Below are positions 25,150 to 37,056 of a DNA stretch of 64,000 nucleotides, one piece after another. A program made the position numbers and the translations under genes. Location of the stretch: assembly GCA_047967505.1 (NCBI GenBank), contig CM106538.1; one strand, 5' to 3'. Source of the stretch: Dipteris shenzhenensis (Eukaryota; Polypodiophyta; Polypodiopsida; Gleicheniales). Numbering within the stretch: position 1 is the first letter of the stretch; every line of letters begins with the position of its first letter. Under the pieces are notes generated by a model. It was not told the DNA's origin. It saw nothing but the letters and a program-made list of their open reading frames with translations, and did not search any database.

Positions 25150-28100
25150 CAAGCTCAATCCCAATTCTTGCACACCAAGCAGGTCTCTGAACTTGTGCAA
25201 CTTCTCTGCGCCAATGCCTTCGTGAATATGTTAGCTACCTGATCCTCTGTGCTGACCTAGTAAAACCTTCTCCTGTACATAGTGATAATGCACCTCAATG
25301 TGCTTTGTTCTAGCATGATAGACTGGGTTATTCACCAAGTGTATACTGCTCATGTCATCACAATAAATGACAATGGGCCCATCTGTAGACTAATACATAT
25401 CATAAAGTAGCTTATGCAACCAAGCTACCTCACATGCAGCCATTGTTGCACCCCTATACTCAGCCTCTGTGCTCGACAAGGCAACTGTAGGTTGTTTCTT
25501 GCTGCTCCAAGTGACTGCAGCACTCCCAAAAGAGAACACATATCCACTGGTAGATCGTCTATCAGAAATACTACTAACCCAATCAACATCAGTGTATACA
25601 TGCAACTGTATCTGAATCCCAACCTCATAAAATAGTCCATACTGCAATGTGGACTTCACATACCTGAGTATGTGTCTAGCCGCATCCAAATGCAGTTTCC
25701 TTGGAGCCTGCATAAACTGACTTACCAATCCAATATCATAGATCAAATCTGGCCTAGTAATAGTCATATAAGTCAGAATTCCTACTATGCGTCTATACAT
25801 AGTAGGGTCTTCCAGAAGCTCACCTGCATCTGCACTCAACTTCACATTCTGCTCCAAAGGAACTGAAATAGGCTTACAGCCTGCCATCCCATATTTGGAT
25901 AGCATGTCCAATCCATACTTCCTCTGCAAGAGCTGTATCCCACTTGGTGATCTAATCACCTCAATGCCCAAGAAATAATGCAGCTCTCCTAAATCCTTCA
26001 TCTCAAACTTCTGCTTCAATAGCATTTTCACATGAAGGATATCTTCATCACTATCACCTGTGATGATCAAATCATCAACATAAATGACAAGCAACATAAT
26101 ACCTTTCTCTGTTTTTCTCACATAAAGTGAGAAATCTGCTTTGGAAATCTGAAAGCCAATAGTGACAAGATATTGTCCTATCTTGTCAAACCATGCTCTA
26201 GGTGCTTGCTTCAAGCCATACAAGACTTTCTTCAACCTGCAAACAAACTCAGGATGAACAGCATGAACATAACCTGGTGGCTGCTCCATAAAGGCCTCTT
26301 CTTGCAAATCACCATGCAAGAAGGCATTCTTTACATCCATCAGATGTAAATACCATCCCTTTGATGCAGCCATAGCAATGACTACTCTTACAGTTGCCAT
26401 CCTTGCAACCGGACTGAATGTTTCCTCATAATCAATGCCATATGTCTGTGCATACCCCTTGATAGCTAATCTTGCCTTGTATCTATTCACAGAACCATCT
26501 GCATTGTGCTTCACCTTATAAATCCACTTACAGCCAATTGCATTCTTGTCTTCAGCCAAAGGCACCAATTCCCATGTAGCATTTGCTTCCAAGGCATCCA
26601 TTTCTTCATCCATGGCTTTCTCCCATTTTTCTTTTCCCATGGCTTACTCAAAAGAAGTGGGTTCTGGTTCTTGTATCACTTTGACCATATAGGCATAGTG
26701 AATGGCTGTAAATCCATCATATTTTAGCCTATCCACAGGATATCTAGCTCTGGTAGACCTGCATAAAATAGGCTCACTTCTAGGTGCTCTCAAAACATCC
26801 CTTGTCTTCCTTACTCCAGGTGTAACAATAGAAGGAATACCCAACTCATCATCAACGATCTGTTCTGAGCCACTAGATTCACCATCCACATAAGAATGAC
26901 CTGCATTCACATCAACCATGGGATGATCTACCTTCTCTTTTTCTTTTTGTGATACCTGTGTACCATTATCTGCATTGCTTTGAGGAGATTCTCTTGATCT
27001 CAATTTGCCTATCCATGGCGAAGTATGTGAACCATTGCTAGAGGACACTGCAGGTCCACTAATATTTTGTGATTGCTGCTGTGAATTCTGTGTAGCATTA
27101 CCATATTGTGCATCTATATCATCAATCACATTTACTGCTTTATACCAGCTGCTCATCTCATCAAAAACAACATCTCTGCTCACTATAAACTTACGAATAG
27201 AAGGGTTATAGCATCTATACCCTTTCTGCTGTAGAGAATAACAAATAAAGATGCACTTCTCAGCTTTTGGATCCAACTTGGACCTCAACTCATCTAGCAC
27301 ATGAACATAGGTAATGCAACCAAAAATTTTCAAATGAGAAATATCTGGTTTCCTACTAGTATACATCTCCTCTGGCGTCATGCCATGTATTGTTGTAGTG
27401 GGAGTCTTGTTCATTATGTAAACTGCTGTAGCAACTGCTTCAGCCCAATAATAATCTGATAGGTCTTTTTCATTTAGCATGGCCCGAGATACCTCTCCAA
27501 TATGCCTGTTTTTCCTTTCTACAAACCCATTTTGCTATGGGGTATGACTGCATAAATATTGTTGCTTTATGCCATGCTCCTACAGGAACCTTGCAAACTC
27601 ATTTGAGAGGTATTTCCCCCTCCATCTGACTTAGGCATTTTATTTGCAGGCTTGTTCCTTTCTCAACCATAGCTTTAAAAGCTTTGAAATGCCCAAACAC
27701 TTCACTTTTCTTGTTCATACAATACACCCAAACTTTTCTGCTATAGTCATCAATAAAAGTGACAAAATAATGACAGCCTCCAATAGATGCAGCTTTAGTA
27801 GTCCACACATCAGAGTGGATTAATTCTAATGGCTTCTTACTCTCTTGAACATGCCTAGGAAATGGTTTCCTTGCCTGCTTTTCAAATTGACAGGCTTCAC
27901 ATACCTTATGCATTTCTGCAACCTTGAATTTAGGCAATCCTACAACAATGTTTTGGGCCTGCATTGATTTAAGCCACTGTACATTAACATGACCAATGCG
28001 TTTATGCCAGATATCAATATCTACAACTACATCGGTCCCATGTGCAAACATTGCTGCACTCAATTCAGGCATGTTTGCATCCAACATAAACATCCTGCAC

Positions 28101-29204
28101 TTCTTCTTTCCTTTGGCTATCAAGCGATCGCTATTTTTCATATCCTCCACAAAGCATCCATGAGGATTAAATCTAGCCTGCAAGCCCTGCTCAACCATTT
28201 AACCAATAGAAACTAGGCTCTTGGTGATGTTCGGGACATGAAATACATCAAACAAGTATTTCTTTTTCCCATCCTACATAGACAAAGGAATTTTACAATT
28301 CTGCACAATAGGATGTGCAGTATCATCACGAGTCTCCACAAATCCTGATCTATCTATTTTCCTTGCATCCTGCATCCATTCTGCATGATCTGTCATGTGG
28401 TTTGACGCACTTGATTTAACATACCACACATCATTGTTTTCTTCTGCACTTGTCACAAAATAAGTCATGTGCTGCACCATAAACAAATACTCATTTCTGT
28501 CATCACCCTGTCTACTAGAGGATGCATAATTGCCTTGCTGCAATTTTCCATTCATAATGTCATTCTGCTTTTTGTAGCAGTCTTTCGCCATATGACCCAT
28601 TTTACCACAATAGTAGCATTCAACATTGCTGTTTGCATTTTGGCCTCTCTACCATCCACCATAACCTCTTTGGCTCCCCCTACCTCTAGAGTTACCACGT
28701 CCTCCTCCAAAGGATTGGTTTTCTTGAGTTTGTTGCATATTTTGATTTCTACCATAGCCTCGAGATCGGCCTCCTCTACCTCTATCTCTACCTCTTCTAG
28801 CATTTGAGTAGAAGATAGTTTCTTTAGAAGTTCCTCCTAAAGAAGATGCATCACCATTTCTCTGCTCTTCAGAAATTAGAAGAGCAAAAAACTCCTCAAA
28901 ATCAGGAAATTTTCACGGACGGCAATGGATGTCTGGAATTGTGCATAATCCTTTCCTAGACCATTCAAGGTCATAGAAACTAGATCATCATCTTCCACTT
29001 TCTGGCTCTCTCATGCCATCCTCTAAATGCCTGCATTTCCTGTTGATTGGGAACATTAGGAAGAACTGGTTCTTCTTCATTTCCTATAATGAATTCCCAA
29101 TAGCCTTTTCCCATAAGGAAATTCATCATTCTAAACTTCCATGCTTGGAAGTTGTTCTTGTCAAGCTTCTCAGTGACAATCTGTGAAAGAGAATCAGATG
29201 CCAT
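25150..29204 (-). pseudogene. Gag-pol polyprotein of copia element 2 (nearly intact segments)
   Basis: Gag starts at 29204 (MASDSLSQIVTEKLDKNNF). The zinc knuckle YYCGKMGHMAKDCYKK lies near 28600. The protease region reads WYVKSSASNHMT near 28400, with the catalytic Asp-Ser-Gly replaced by Lys-Ser-Ser. Integrase occupies ~28050-26650 (IWHKRIGHVN, CEACQFEKQ, FIDDYSRKVWVY). A 416-codon open frame at 25390-26640 covers reverse transcriptase (LLVIYVDDLIITG near 26080) and RNase H (SSTEAEYRGATMAACE). Breaks: stops in Gag and around protease/integrase, a stop at 25387-25389 shortening RNase H, and a frame break near 27600. The RT/RNase H part is the longest well-preserved frame in the window. Confidence 0.92.
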
Positions 29205-29737
29205 TACAGAAAAGTGCAAAAATATTCTGTCACTGCAAAAAACACAGCTTCTGCCTCACACGGGCAAATCTGCAAAACTGACGAAAGTGGTATTTGACCA
29301 CATAGTCACTTCCTAGTGATGATTTTGCATCAACAGGCAATAAGGATGATTCTATAACTCCCAATATCTCTGCGCACGAGCATACGATGCAATTTCTGTG
29401 GCAACTTTTCACCGACCTACAGAGTAGTGGTCGCACAACAAAAACAAGGCCTTTTTCTCAATGCCTGTTAAAATCTTCCACCTCCAAAATGGGCCCCGAA
29501 ATGACCTCGAATCAGAAAAAAAAAGTTACCTAGGGCTTTGCCCTTGCCCACAGTATATAATTCCCTCTCGCCACACCACGAAGGGTGTCTCAATCTGAGA
29601 CAATGCACTCTTGCACTTTTTGGCTATGCTACATGCAGAGATTTGCTCCCAAACTCGAAAAAGGAAAGCAACACTAGTCCTCTTACTATGACACCACGAA
29701 CTTGGTTTGCTTTCTTGAGCTCCTTACCATGAACCAG

Positions 29738-29749
29738 GCTCTGATACCA
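29738..29749 (-). promoter_or_regulatory. Primer binding site of copia element 2
   Basis: Minus-strand TGGTATCAGAGC immediately next to the 5' LTR. Confidence 0.85.
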
Positions 29750-30101
29750 TGTGAAGATAGTGGGAGAGAGGGAAGGAGTCTCACTTACAGCTTTCTCACA
29801 TACACAATGAGGGAATACACACAAAGGTGGAGGCTAAAAACAATTTTCCTCTTCTTAGTTGTGAAAGCCAAAAGAACTCTAGTACAAAGAAATAGGAGAA
29901 CCCTATATGTGGGTCTCAAACCAAACTTAGCTAACTAAGGTGGCATACTAACTGAGCCACGAACTAGAGTAGATAAGGATAGCTGTCATCTAGCTATTAT
30001 TCATGGGCAATGTACCAACCGCATCTGCAGCTAACAAGTCGGTGACATAAATGCACAATGGTCACCCTAGCATATCACGAGTGGAGCTCGATATCTCAAC
30101 A
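29750..30101 (-). repeat. 5' LTR of copia element 2
   Basis: 352 bp, same family as 19278-19629 and 12188-12520. It is followed by the AGCTA target duplication. Confidence 0.92.
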
Positions 30102-30144
30102 AGCTACAAGTGAGACTCCTTACTTCTCTCCCACTCTCTTCACA

Positions 30145-30400
30145 TTCTTTTCATTATCTCTCTTTCTCTCCCTCCTCCCTCTTCTATCTCTTAATCTCTC
30201 TCTCTCTCCCTACTCTTTCACTCTTTCTCTTCCTCCCCTCTTCTCTCTCTTAATCTCTCTCTCTCTCTCTCCCTCCTTGTCTTTCTTCTTTCTTTCTTTC
30301 TTTCTTTCTCTCTCTCTTTCTCTCCCTCTCCCTCCCTCTCTCCCTCTCTCTCTCTCTCTCTCTCCCTCTCTCCTAATCTCCCTCCCTCTCTCTTTCTCTA

Positions 30401-30441
<41 letters not shown>

Positions 30442-31060
30442 AAATTTACAAACTCAAATTTTAATAAGAAACTAATTGAAAGAGAACTCAAAAACTCAAA
30501 TAAGAAACTAATTTGAAAAGAATTATAATGCCTACTAAAAAAAACCCCCTCCCTCTGATGGCCATGGCCGCCAAGAGTTTTCATTCTCTCTCTTTTCCTC
30601 TTTGAGTTTTCATTCTCTCTCTCTCTCTCTCCCCCTCCGCCCCTCTTCTCTCTCTTAATCTCTCTCTCTCCCTCCCTCTCACCTCTCTTTCTCTTTCTCT
30701 CCCTCCCCACTTCTCTTAATCTCTCTCTCTCTCCCTCCCTCTCTCCTCTCTTTCTCTTTCTCTCCTTCCCATCTTCTCTGAATCTCTCTCTCTCCCTCCC
30801 TCCCTCCCCTCTTCTCTTTCTTAATCTCTCTCTCTCTTTCTCTTCCTCCCATCTTCTCTCTCCCTCCATCTCTCTCTCTTTTTCTCTCCCCCTCTCTCTC
30901 TCCCCATCCCTCACTCTCTTTCCTTCTCTCTCTCTCTCTCTCTCTCTCTCCCCCCCCTACTCTCTCTCTCTCTCTCCCTCCCTTCTTTTCTCTCTCTCAA
31001 TATCCCACTCTCTCTGTCTCCTGTCTCTCTCTCTAGCTCTTGCTTTCTCTCTATCTCTCT
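30145..31060. repeat. (CT)n-rich tract with a GC palindrome (right part of the split tract)
   Basis: Continuation of 18415-19277 after the copia insertion. CT/CCCT microsatellite, with a GATGGCCATGGCCGCCAAG dyad at ~30558. An A-rich insert at 30440-30540 (AATAAGAAACTAATT..) recurs at 31060-31145. Long arginine/glutamate or serine/leucine frames here are compositional. Confidence 0.85.
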
Positions 31061-31199
31061 TTTCAAATTTAAAACACAAATTTCAATAAGAAATTAATTG
31101 AAATAGAACTCAAAAACTCAAATAAGAAACTAATTGAAAAAGAATTGCAAGTAAAGAAAAAGAATTACAAGAAGAATTGTAGAATTGAGAGTAAAGAAA

Positions 31200-31380
31200 A
31201 AGAATTGCAAGTACCTGGAAAAAGTGGAAAAAAGTAAGGCTCCTGGAAAAAGTAAGGCTCCGATTGTCCTTGCTCTGCCGCTTGGTCTTGGTTGCTTTAA
31301 TGAAATGAGGAGAGAATGAGAATGAATGAATGGAACGAAGAGTATATATAAGAAAAACTAGCCCACTCCTCCCACTCACG
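31200..31380 (-). promoter_or_regulatory. Promoter/leader-like segment, second copy
   Basis: Minus strand: CTTATATATACTCTTCG (TATA at ~31345), leader with CATTCATTCATTC and TCATTTCATTAAAGCAA, then CCAG|GTACTTGCAATTC, a splice-donor-like site at ~31214. The purine-rich tract follows downstream on the minus strand. Similar to 33830-34090. Confidence 0.4.
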
Positions 31381-31429
31381 AATAAATTTTATTTTAAAAA
31401 AAGAGGGGGAAATTTGAATTTATTCTTCT

Positions 31430-32891
31430 AGAGAAATTTGAATTCAAAGTTGTGTTCAACATTCTTCTTGGTACGATTTGTGTTCGACATTCTTCTTGTA
31501 CGTCCCTCTTATTTGTTGCTCTTGCTCGTGGTAGGCTCTTGTTTGTCACTTCTGCTCGTTGGTCATTCTCCTAATCTTCTACTCTTAGTTTTAAGAATTC
31601 AACCGCTCTCTCCCTCTACTCCTCTTCTCTATGTAGTGCGCTCTCTCTCTCTCTCTCTAATGGAGCTCCCTCTCTAGTCGCATATCTCCCTCTCTCTAGT
31701 CGCATACCTTCCCCTCTCCCTCAAGTCTTCTCATCTCTCCTCTCTCTCTAGTCGTGTACCTTCCCCTCTCCCTAAAGTCTTCTCATCCCTCCTCTCTCTC
31801 TAGTCACTTACCTTCCCCTCTCCTCAAGTCTTCTCATCTCTCCTCTCTGTCTAGTAATGTACCTTCCCCTCTCCATCACGTCTTCTCACCTCTCTTCTCT
31901 CTCTATTTGCATATCTTCCACTCTAGCTCACCTCTCCTCTCTCTCTCTCTCTCTCTCTCTACTTAGCATATTTTCTCACCTCTCTCTCACTCTCACTCTT
32001 CTTTCTCTCTATGTCCTCTTCACTCCCTTCCCTCTTCTCTCATTTGGGGGCCGCGGCCCCCAGGAGTCCTCTCTCTCTCTTCCTTCTCTCTCTCTCCTCC
32101 GCTCCCCTTCCCTCCTCTCCCTCCCTTACTCCTCTCACTCTCCTCTCATCCCTGGGGGCCGCGGTCGCTAGGGCTTCTATCTCTCTCTCCTCTCCTCCCC
32201 TTCTCCTACCCTCCCCCCCTCTCCCTCCCCTCACTTTCTCTCTCTCTCTCTCTCTCCTCCCCTCATCCTTCTCACTTCTCTCACCTGTGGAGGCCACGGC
32301 TGCCAAGGCTCCTCCTTCTCTCTCCTCTCTATCCTCTTTCTTCCCTCACTTTCTCTCTCCTCTCCCTCCCCTCAGTCTTATGTCTCTCTCTCCTCTCCTG
32401 TCTCTCTCTCCTCCCCTCCCCTTTCCCTCACTCCCCTCCCTCTCACTTTCTCTCTCTATCCTCTCCACTCATTCCTCTCACCCCTTGGGGCTACGGTCGC
32501 CAGGGCTCCTCCTTCTCTCTCCTCTCTCCTCACTCCCCTCACTTTCTCTCTCTACTCTCCCTCCCCTCACTCCTCTTTCTCTCTCCCTCATCTCCCTCCC
32601 CTCATTCTCTCTCTCTCCTCTCCCTCCCCTCACTCCTCTCACCCTAGGGGCCGCGGCCACCAAAACCTCTCTTTCTCTCTCCTCTAGCTCGTCTCTCTCT
32701 CTCTCTCTTTCTCCCTCCCCTCCCTCCCCTCCCTCCCCTCCTCTTTCTCTCCTCTCTCTCCTCACTCCTCTCTTCCCTCCCTTTCTCTCTCTACTCTCTC
32801 TCATCTTTCTCTCTCTACTCTCACTCCTCTTTCTCTCTCTCTCTCCTCTCCCTCCCCTCACTCCTCTCACCCTGGGGGCTGCGGGTGCTAG

Positions 32892-32926
<35 letters not shown>

Positions 32927-33770
32927 CACTCATCCCCTCACTCACTCTCCTCACTCCACTCACTCCCCTACCTGCCTCACTCCTCCACTCCACTCACTCC
33001 CCTCAGTCTCTCTCACCTCCCCGCACCACCCTCTCCCCTCCCCTACTCGCACGGTGCCTCCCCTTCCCTCCCTACTCCCGTAGCACCTCCCCTACCCGCC
33101 CCCTCTTCCCTCCCCGCACTGTCCTCCTACCCCTGCAGTGCCTCTCCTCTCCTCCCCTACCGTCCCCCCCACCCTCTCTACCCCACACCTCTATCCCACG
33201 CTCTTTATACCTCCCCTACTCTCCCCCTCATGCCTCGCTGCTTCGCACCTCCCTACCCCCGTGCAATGCCTCCCCTACCTGCCCTATTCTGCCCTCCCCG
33301 TGCCACCCCCCTCTGCCCTCCCTGTCGCCACTCCTCCCCTCCCCGCCACCTCCTCCCTCTTGTCGTCACTGTCACTACCTCCCCCTCTCCTTGCCTTCTC
33401 CACCTCCCCTCTACCCTCCCCGTCACCCCTCCTCCCCTCCCCGCTGCCTCCTCCTTCCCACTGCCACTCTCACTACCTCCTTGCCTCCTCCACCTCCCCT
33501 ACCTCCTTCTCTGCTCTCCCCCCCTCTACCGCTGCCTCCCCCCTCTCGCCCTAGCCGCTTCCTCCCCTCCATCCCCCCACCTCCCTCTCAAACCTCTCTC
33601 TCTCATACCCCTCTCTCTCTCTCCTCCCTCCCTCCTTTCCTCCCTCTCCCCCCCCTCCACTTGCCTCTTCCTCCTGGAGGCCGCAGCCCCTAGGGCTTCT
33701 TTCCTTCTCTCTAAGCTTTCTCTCTCTCTCTAGTTCCTCTCTCTCTTTCTTTCTTTCTCTCTCTTCAAAG
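31430..33770. repeat. CT/CCT-rich tract punctuated by GC-palindromic 20-mers
   Basis: Pyrimidine-rich plus strand. Dyads of the type GGGGCCGCGGCCCCCAGG recur at ~32045, 32154, 32287, 32485, 32646, 32873 and 33675, spaced about 110-230 bp apart except for the last. A 560-codon plus-strand frame (32011-33693) is a Ser/Leu/Pro low-complexity read-through with no domain, so it is not called as a gene. Confidence 0.8.
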
Positions 33771-33829
33771 TAAAAGAAAACAAATCTACAAAACTTGGAC
33801 AAAAAATTAATCAAAAAAATTTACAAGTA

Positions 33830-34090
33830 CCTAGAAAAAGTTTGTAACTTTGCTCTTTCTTGCTTTCTTGCTCTTCCTTCCTTGCTTTCTTGCTCATCCT
33901 TGCTTTCTTGCTTCAATGAAATGAGGGGAGAATGAATGAAGGCAAGGAAGACTATATATAAGAAAAGCTAGGTTTTCCTCCTCCTCTCCTATTGGCTTTC
34001 CATTTCTCCCCTCTCCCATTGGCTCCAATTACTTCCCCTCTCCCATTGAACCCCCATCCCTCATCCCAATCTTCCATTGGCCCTCCACCC
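33830..34090 (-). promoter_or_regulatory. CCAAT/TATA promoter-like segment, third copy
   Basis: On the minus strand three CCAAT boxes and one CAAT variant (plus-strand ATTGG/ATTGA at ~33991, 34018, 34046 and 34076) precede CTTATATATAGTC (~33950). A leader with TTCATTCATTC and TCATTTCATTGAAGCAAG follows, then CTAG|GTACTTGTAAA at ~33830. This is the most complete of the three promoter-like segments. It would direct transcription into the purine-rich strand of 31430-33770. No protein product is evident. Confidence 0.45.
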
Positions 34091-34284
34091 CATCCATTTC
34101 TTCTTCCTCCCCCGTTGCCACCACTGCCATCCCACATTTCCACCACGTCCCATGCTCCTCCCATTTCCCCATCCCATCCTTCCATTTCCCAAAATCCCAT
34201 ATTTCCCCATCCTACCCTCCTCTTTTGCATCCCCTATTAACTCCCCTCACTCATTCCACTCCCTTATTATCCTACTCCCCTATT

Positions 34285-34525
34285 ACCTCCCCCTCTCCCA
34301 CTCTCATTTCCACTTCCCATTACTCAATTGCAATTTGCAGACTACTAATATATTATTATACTATTTTTTATACTTATTATCATACACCCGTATTACCTCC
34401 CCCTCTCCCATTCCACTCCTCCCTCCCCACTCTCACTTCCACTTCCCATTACTCACTTGCCATACACATTTGCAAACCATTAATATATTATTATATGATT
34501 TTTTATACTATTTGCAAACTTACAT
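34285..34525. repeat. Two tandem ~125-bp repeats
   Basis: CTCTCATTTCCACTTCCCAT, then TTGCA..CTAATATATTATTATA and TTTTTTATACT, at ~34300-34375 and again at ~34425-34515. Non-coding. Confidence 0.75.
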
Positions 34526-34689
34526 GTGGGAAAAATCATAGGTGTCAAAGCGAGCCTATTGTGGTCATACAACAACTGTGCTTTTATTCAAGGGCGTATT
34601 TATCCTCATCAATAAGCTTATTTTGACACAATACTCAAGGTATGAAGTGCATGATTTGTGCACGAGGTGTTTACTTTGTTGTATCAAAA

Positions 34690-36382
34690 TTTTTTGACAC
34701 ACACACACACATATACACATATTGAGAATTTTCTAATATTATCGCATCTACATTTCTCCAATGGGTACAAAACTTTGTACACGCTTCAAACTAGGTGGTA
34801 TTGACTTGTATACAAAGTGGCACACCCATCTTATAAGTGCTTGTTTGGATAACACACCTGCAGATGTATCTTATGACAATTGTGCATAACACTAGGAATT
34901 AAACAAAGTATAATGCGTGATCGACTATGCAAAGCATCTCCAATGGGCACAAGACTTTGCATGTTCCTCAACCTAGGTAGTATTGACTTGTGTGCAAAGT
35001 GGCATCCCCATCCGATAAGTACTTGTTTGAATAACACACCTAGGACCGTGTTTTTTGACGGTTCTACATGACACTAAGGCAAAAACTGTATTTAATGCTC
35101 AATCGACCATGCAAAGCATATCTGATGGACACATTACTTTGCATGTGCCTCACAATCGGTGGTATGGTAATGCATAAAAGCATGTTTTTTTATGGTTGTG
35201 CATGGATGACACTCAGGCGCAAATGGTGTTTATGCCTGCTATACCATGTAAAGCATATCATATGGGCAAAATACTTTGCATGCACCTTAACCTAGGTGTT
35301 ATTCAGTTGCATACAAAGTGGCATGTCCATCCGATAAGTACTTGATCAGGTAACACACCTAGGAGCGTGTTTTTTTCGGATGTGCTTGACATTGAGGCAA
35401 AAATGGTATTTAATGCTCAATTGACGATGCAATGCATATCCGATGGGCACAATACTTTGCCTGCACCTCAACCTAGGTGTTATTGACTTGTTTGAGAAGA
35501 GGCACACCCATGAAAAACTGTGTGTAATGCGTGATCGACCATGCAAAGCTTATATGATGGGAACAATACTTTGCATGCACCTCAACCTAGTTGAACTTGA
35601 CTCGCATGCAAAGTGGATGCCGCTTTAGATAAGCACTTGTTTGAATAAAACACCTAGGATTGTGTTTTTTTATGGTTGTGCATCGTACTAAGGCAAAAAT
35701 GGTGTTTTATGCTTGATCGAATAACACACCTAGGACCGTGTTTTTTTATGGTTGTGCATGACACTAAGACAAAAACGGTGTTTTATGATTTATCGACAAT
35801 GCAAAGCATATCTGATGGGCACAATACTTTGCATGCACTTTAAACTAGGTGGAGTTGACTTACATGCAAAGTTACGTGATTGACAATGCAAATCATATCC
35901 AATGGGCATAATACTGTGTGCACACCTCATCCTAAGTAGTATTGACTTGTATGCAAAGAGGTTCCCCCATCCAATAAGCACTTGTTTGAATAACATAGCT
36001 AGGACCGTGTTTTTTGATCGTTGTGCATGACACTAAGGCAAAAATGGTATTTAATGCTCCCTTGACCATGCAAAGGATATTCTGGGTACAATACTTTGCA
36101 TGGCCTCAAAAGCAATGGTATTGAGTTGCATGCAAAGTAGCACACCCATCCGATAAGCACTTGGTCGAAAAACACACCTAAAACTATGTTTTTCAATCAT
36201 TGTGGATGACACTGTGGCATAAATAGTGTTTAATGCTTGATATACGATGCAAAGCATATCTGATGGGCACAATACTTGGCACACACCTCATTATAGGTGT
36301 TATTGAGTGGCATGCAAGCTGGTGTGTCCATCCGATAAGTACTTGATTGGATTTAACACACCTAGGACCATGTTTTTTAATG
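34690..36382. repeat. ~180-bp satellite array, left block
   Basis: A monomer containing GATGGGCACAATACTTTGCA, CTCAACCTAGGTGTTATTGA, CCATCCGATAAGTACTTG, AACACACCTAGGACCGTG and TGCATGACACTAAGGCAAAA recurs at a usual spacing of ~180 bp, with some shortened copies. Copies are clearly diverged. No gene. The array continues at 45141 after the CACTA-like transposon. Confidence 0.9.
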
Positions 36383-36385
36383 AAT

Positions 36386-36412
36386 AACACACTATTCAAA
36401 ATTTTTGGACTT
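36386..36412 (+). repeat. Left terminal inverted repeat of the CACTA-like element
   Basis: Pairs with 45112-45138 (25 of 27 bases). Part of it (36393-36411) also forms a perfect 19-bp inverted repeat with 36450-36468, which gives the terminus its own hairpin. Confidence 0.8.
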
Positions 36413-37056
36413 GTGTAAAGTCCCCAATTTGAGAAATGGACTAAAAAACAGTCCAAAAATTTTGAATATACTAGTAATGTTGTTTTTTGAACTAGATTTG
36501 ACAACTTAAAACAAAAGATTTGATGATTAAGTACTAAGAACATCAATGTATAACCAAATCTCTTACAAAGGTGGCCTACACAAACATCTTCATAACTTCA
36601 CAAAAATCTCTTACAAAGGTGGTCTACATAAACATCTTCATAACTTCTTGTAAATTGAGCTACTATCACCTAAGAACATCAATAGATGACCAATTCTCTT
36701 AGAAAGGTGGTGTAAATAAACACCTTTATGTATAAGTGGTGTGCACATACCTTTATGACCATTTCTTTTAGAAAGGTGGTGTATATAAACCCCTTAGAAA
36801 GGTAGTGTAGATAAATCCTTTTATGTGTAAGTGGTGTACATATACACCTCACTTGGTATTAAAAAACACCCTTAACTATAAAAATACATTTGACATAAAG
36901 TTTAAAATACACCATTAAGTATAAAATGGACCTCATAAACAATCTTTATACACAATAATGAGAGTAAAGAAATCAAAAAAGTAGTAAACTTTTTATTAGA
37001 TATTCGCTTTACATAGAAGTTCAAAACTTGTGATTACAAAGCCGTCAGCCATCATG

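Larger units (their letters stand above)
24793..30101 (-). mobile_element. Ty1/copia retrotransposon 2 (inner, inverted)
   Basis: LTRs at 24793-25141 (3') and 29750-30101 (5', minus orientation) are about 95% alike by eye. The primer site TGGTATCAGAGC lies at 29738-29749 and a purine tract adjoins the 3' LTR at 25142-25152. A perfect 5-bp duplication AGCTA flanks it (24788-24792 and 30102-30106). It belongs to the same family as element 1 and is better preserved, so it is younger. Confidence 0.94.
19278..30144 (+). mobile_element. Ty1/copia retrotransposon 1 (outer element of a nest)
   Basis: The 5' LTR (19278-19629) begins TGTTGAGA and ends TTCACA. The primer site TGGTATCAAAGC follows. Gag and pol relics run to ~24480. 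The 3' LTR starts at 24491, is split after 24792 by a second element, and resumes at 30107-30144. The whole is flanked by TTCTT at 19273-19277 and 30145-30149. The perfect outer duplication shows one insertion into the CT-rich tract, later invaded. Confidence 0.93.

Noticed and set aside
30210-30914. Minus-strand Arg/Glu-rich frame of 234 codons
   Set aside because: Translation of a GA-rich microsatellite; no conserved start or domain.
32011-33693. 560-codon open frame on the plus strand, Ser/Leu/Pro-rich
   Set aside because: It is read entirely through CT/CCT-rich low-complexity DNA. All three frames are largely open there for compositional reasons, and there is no domain.
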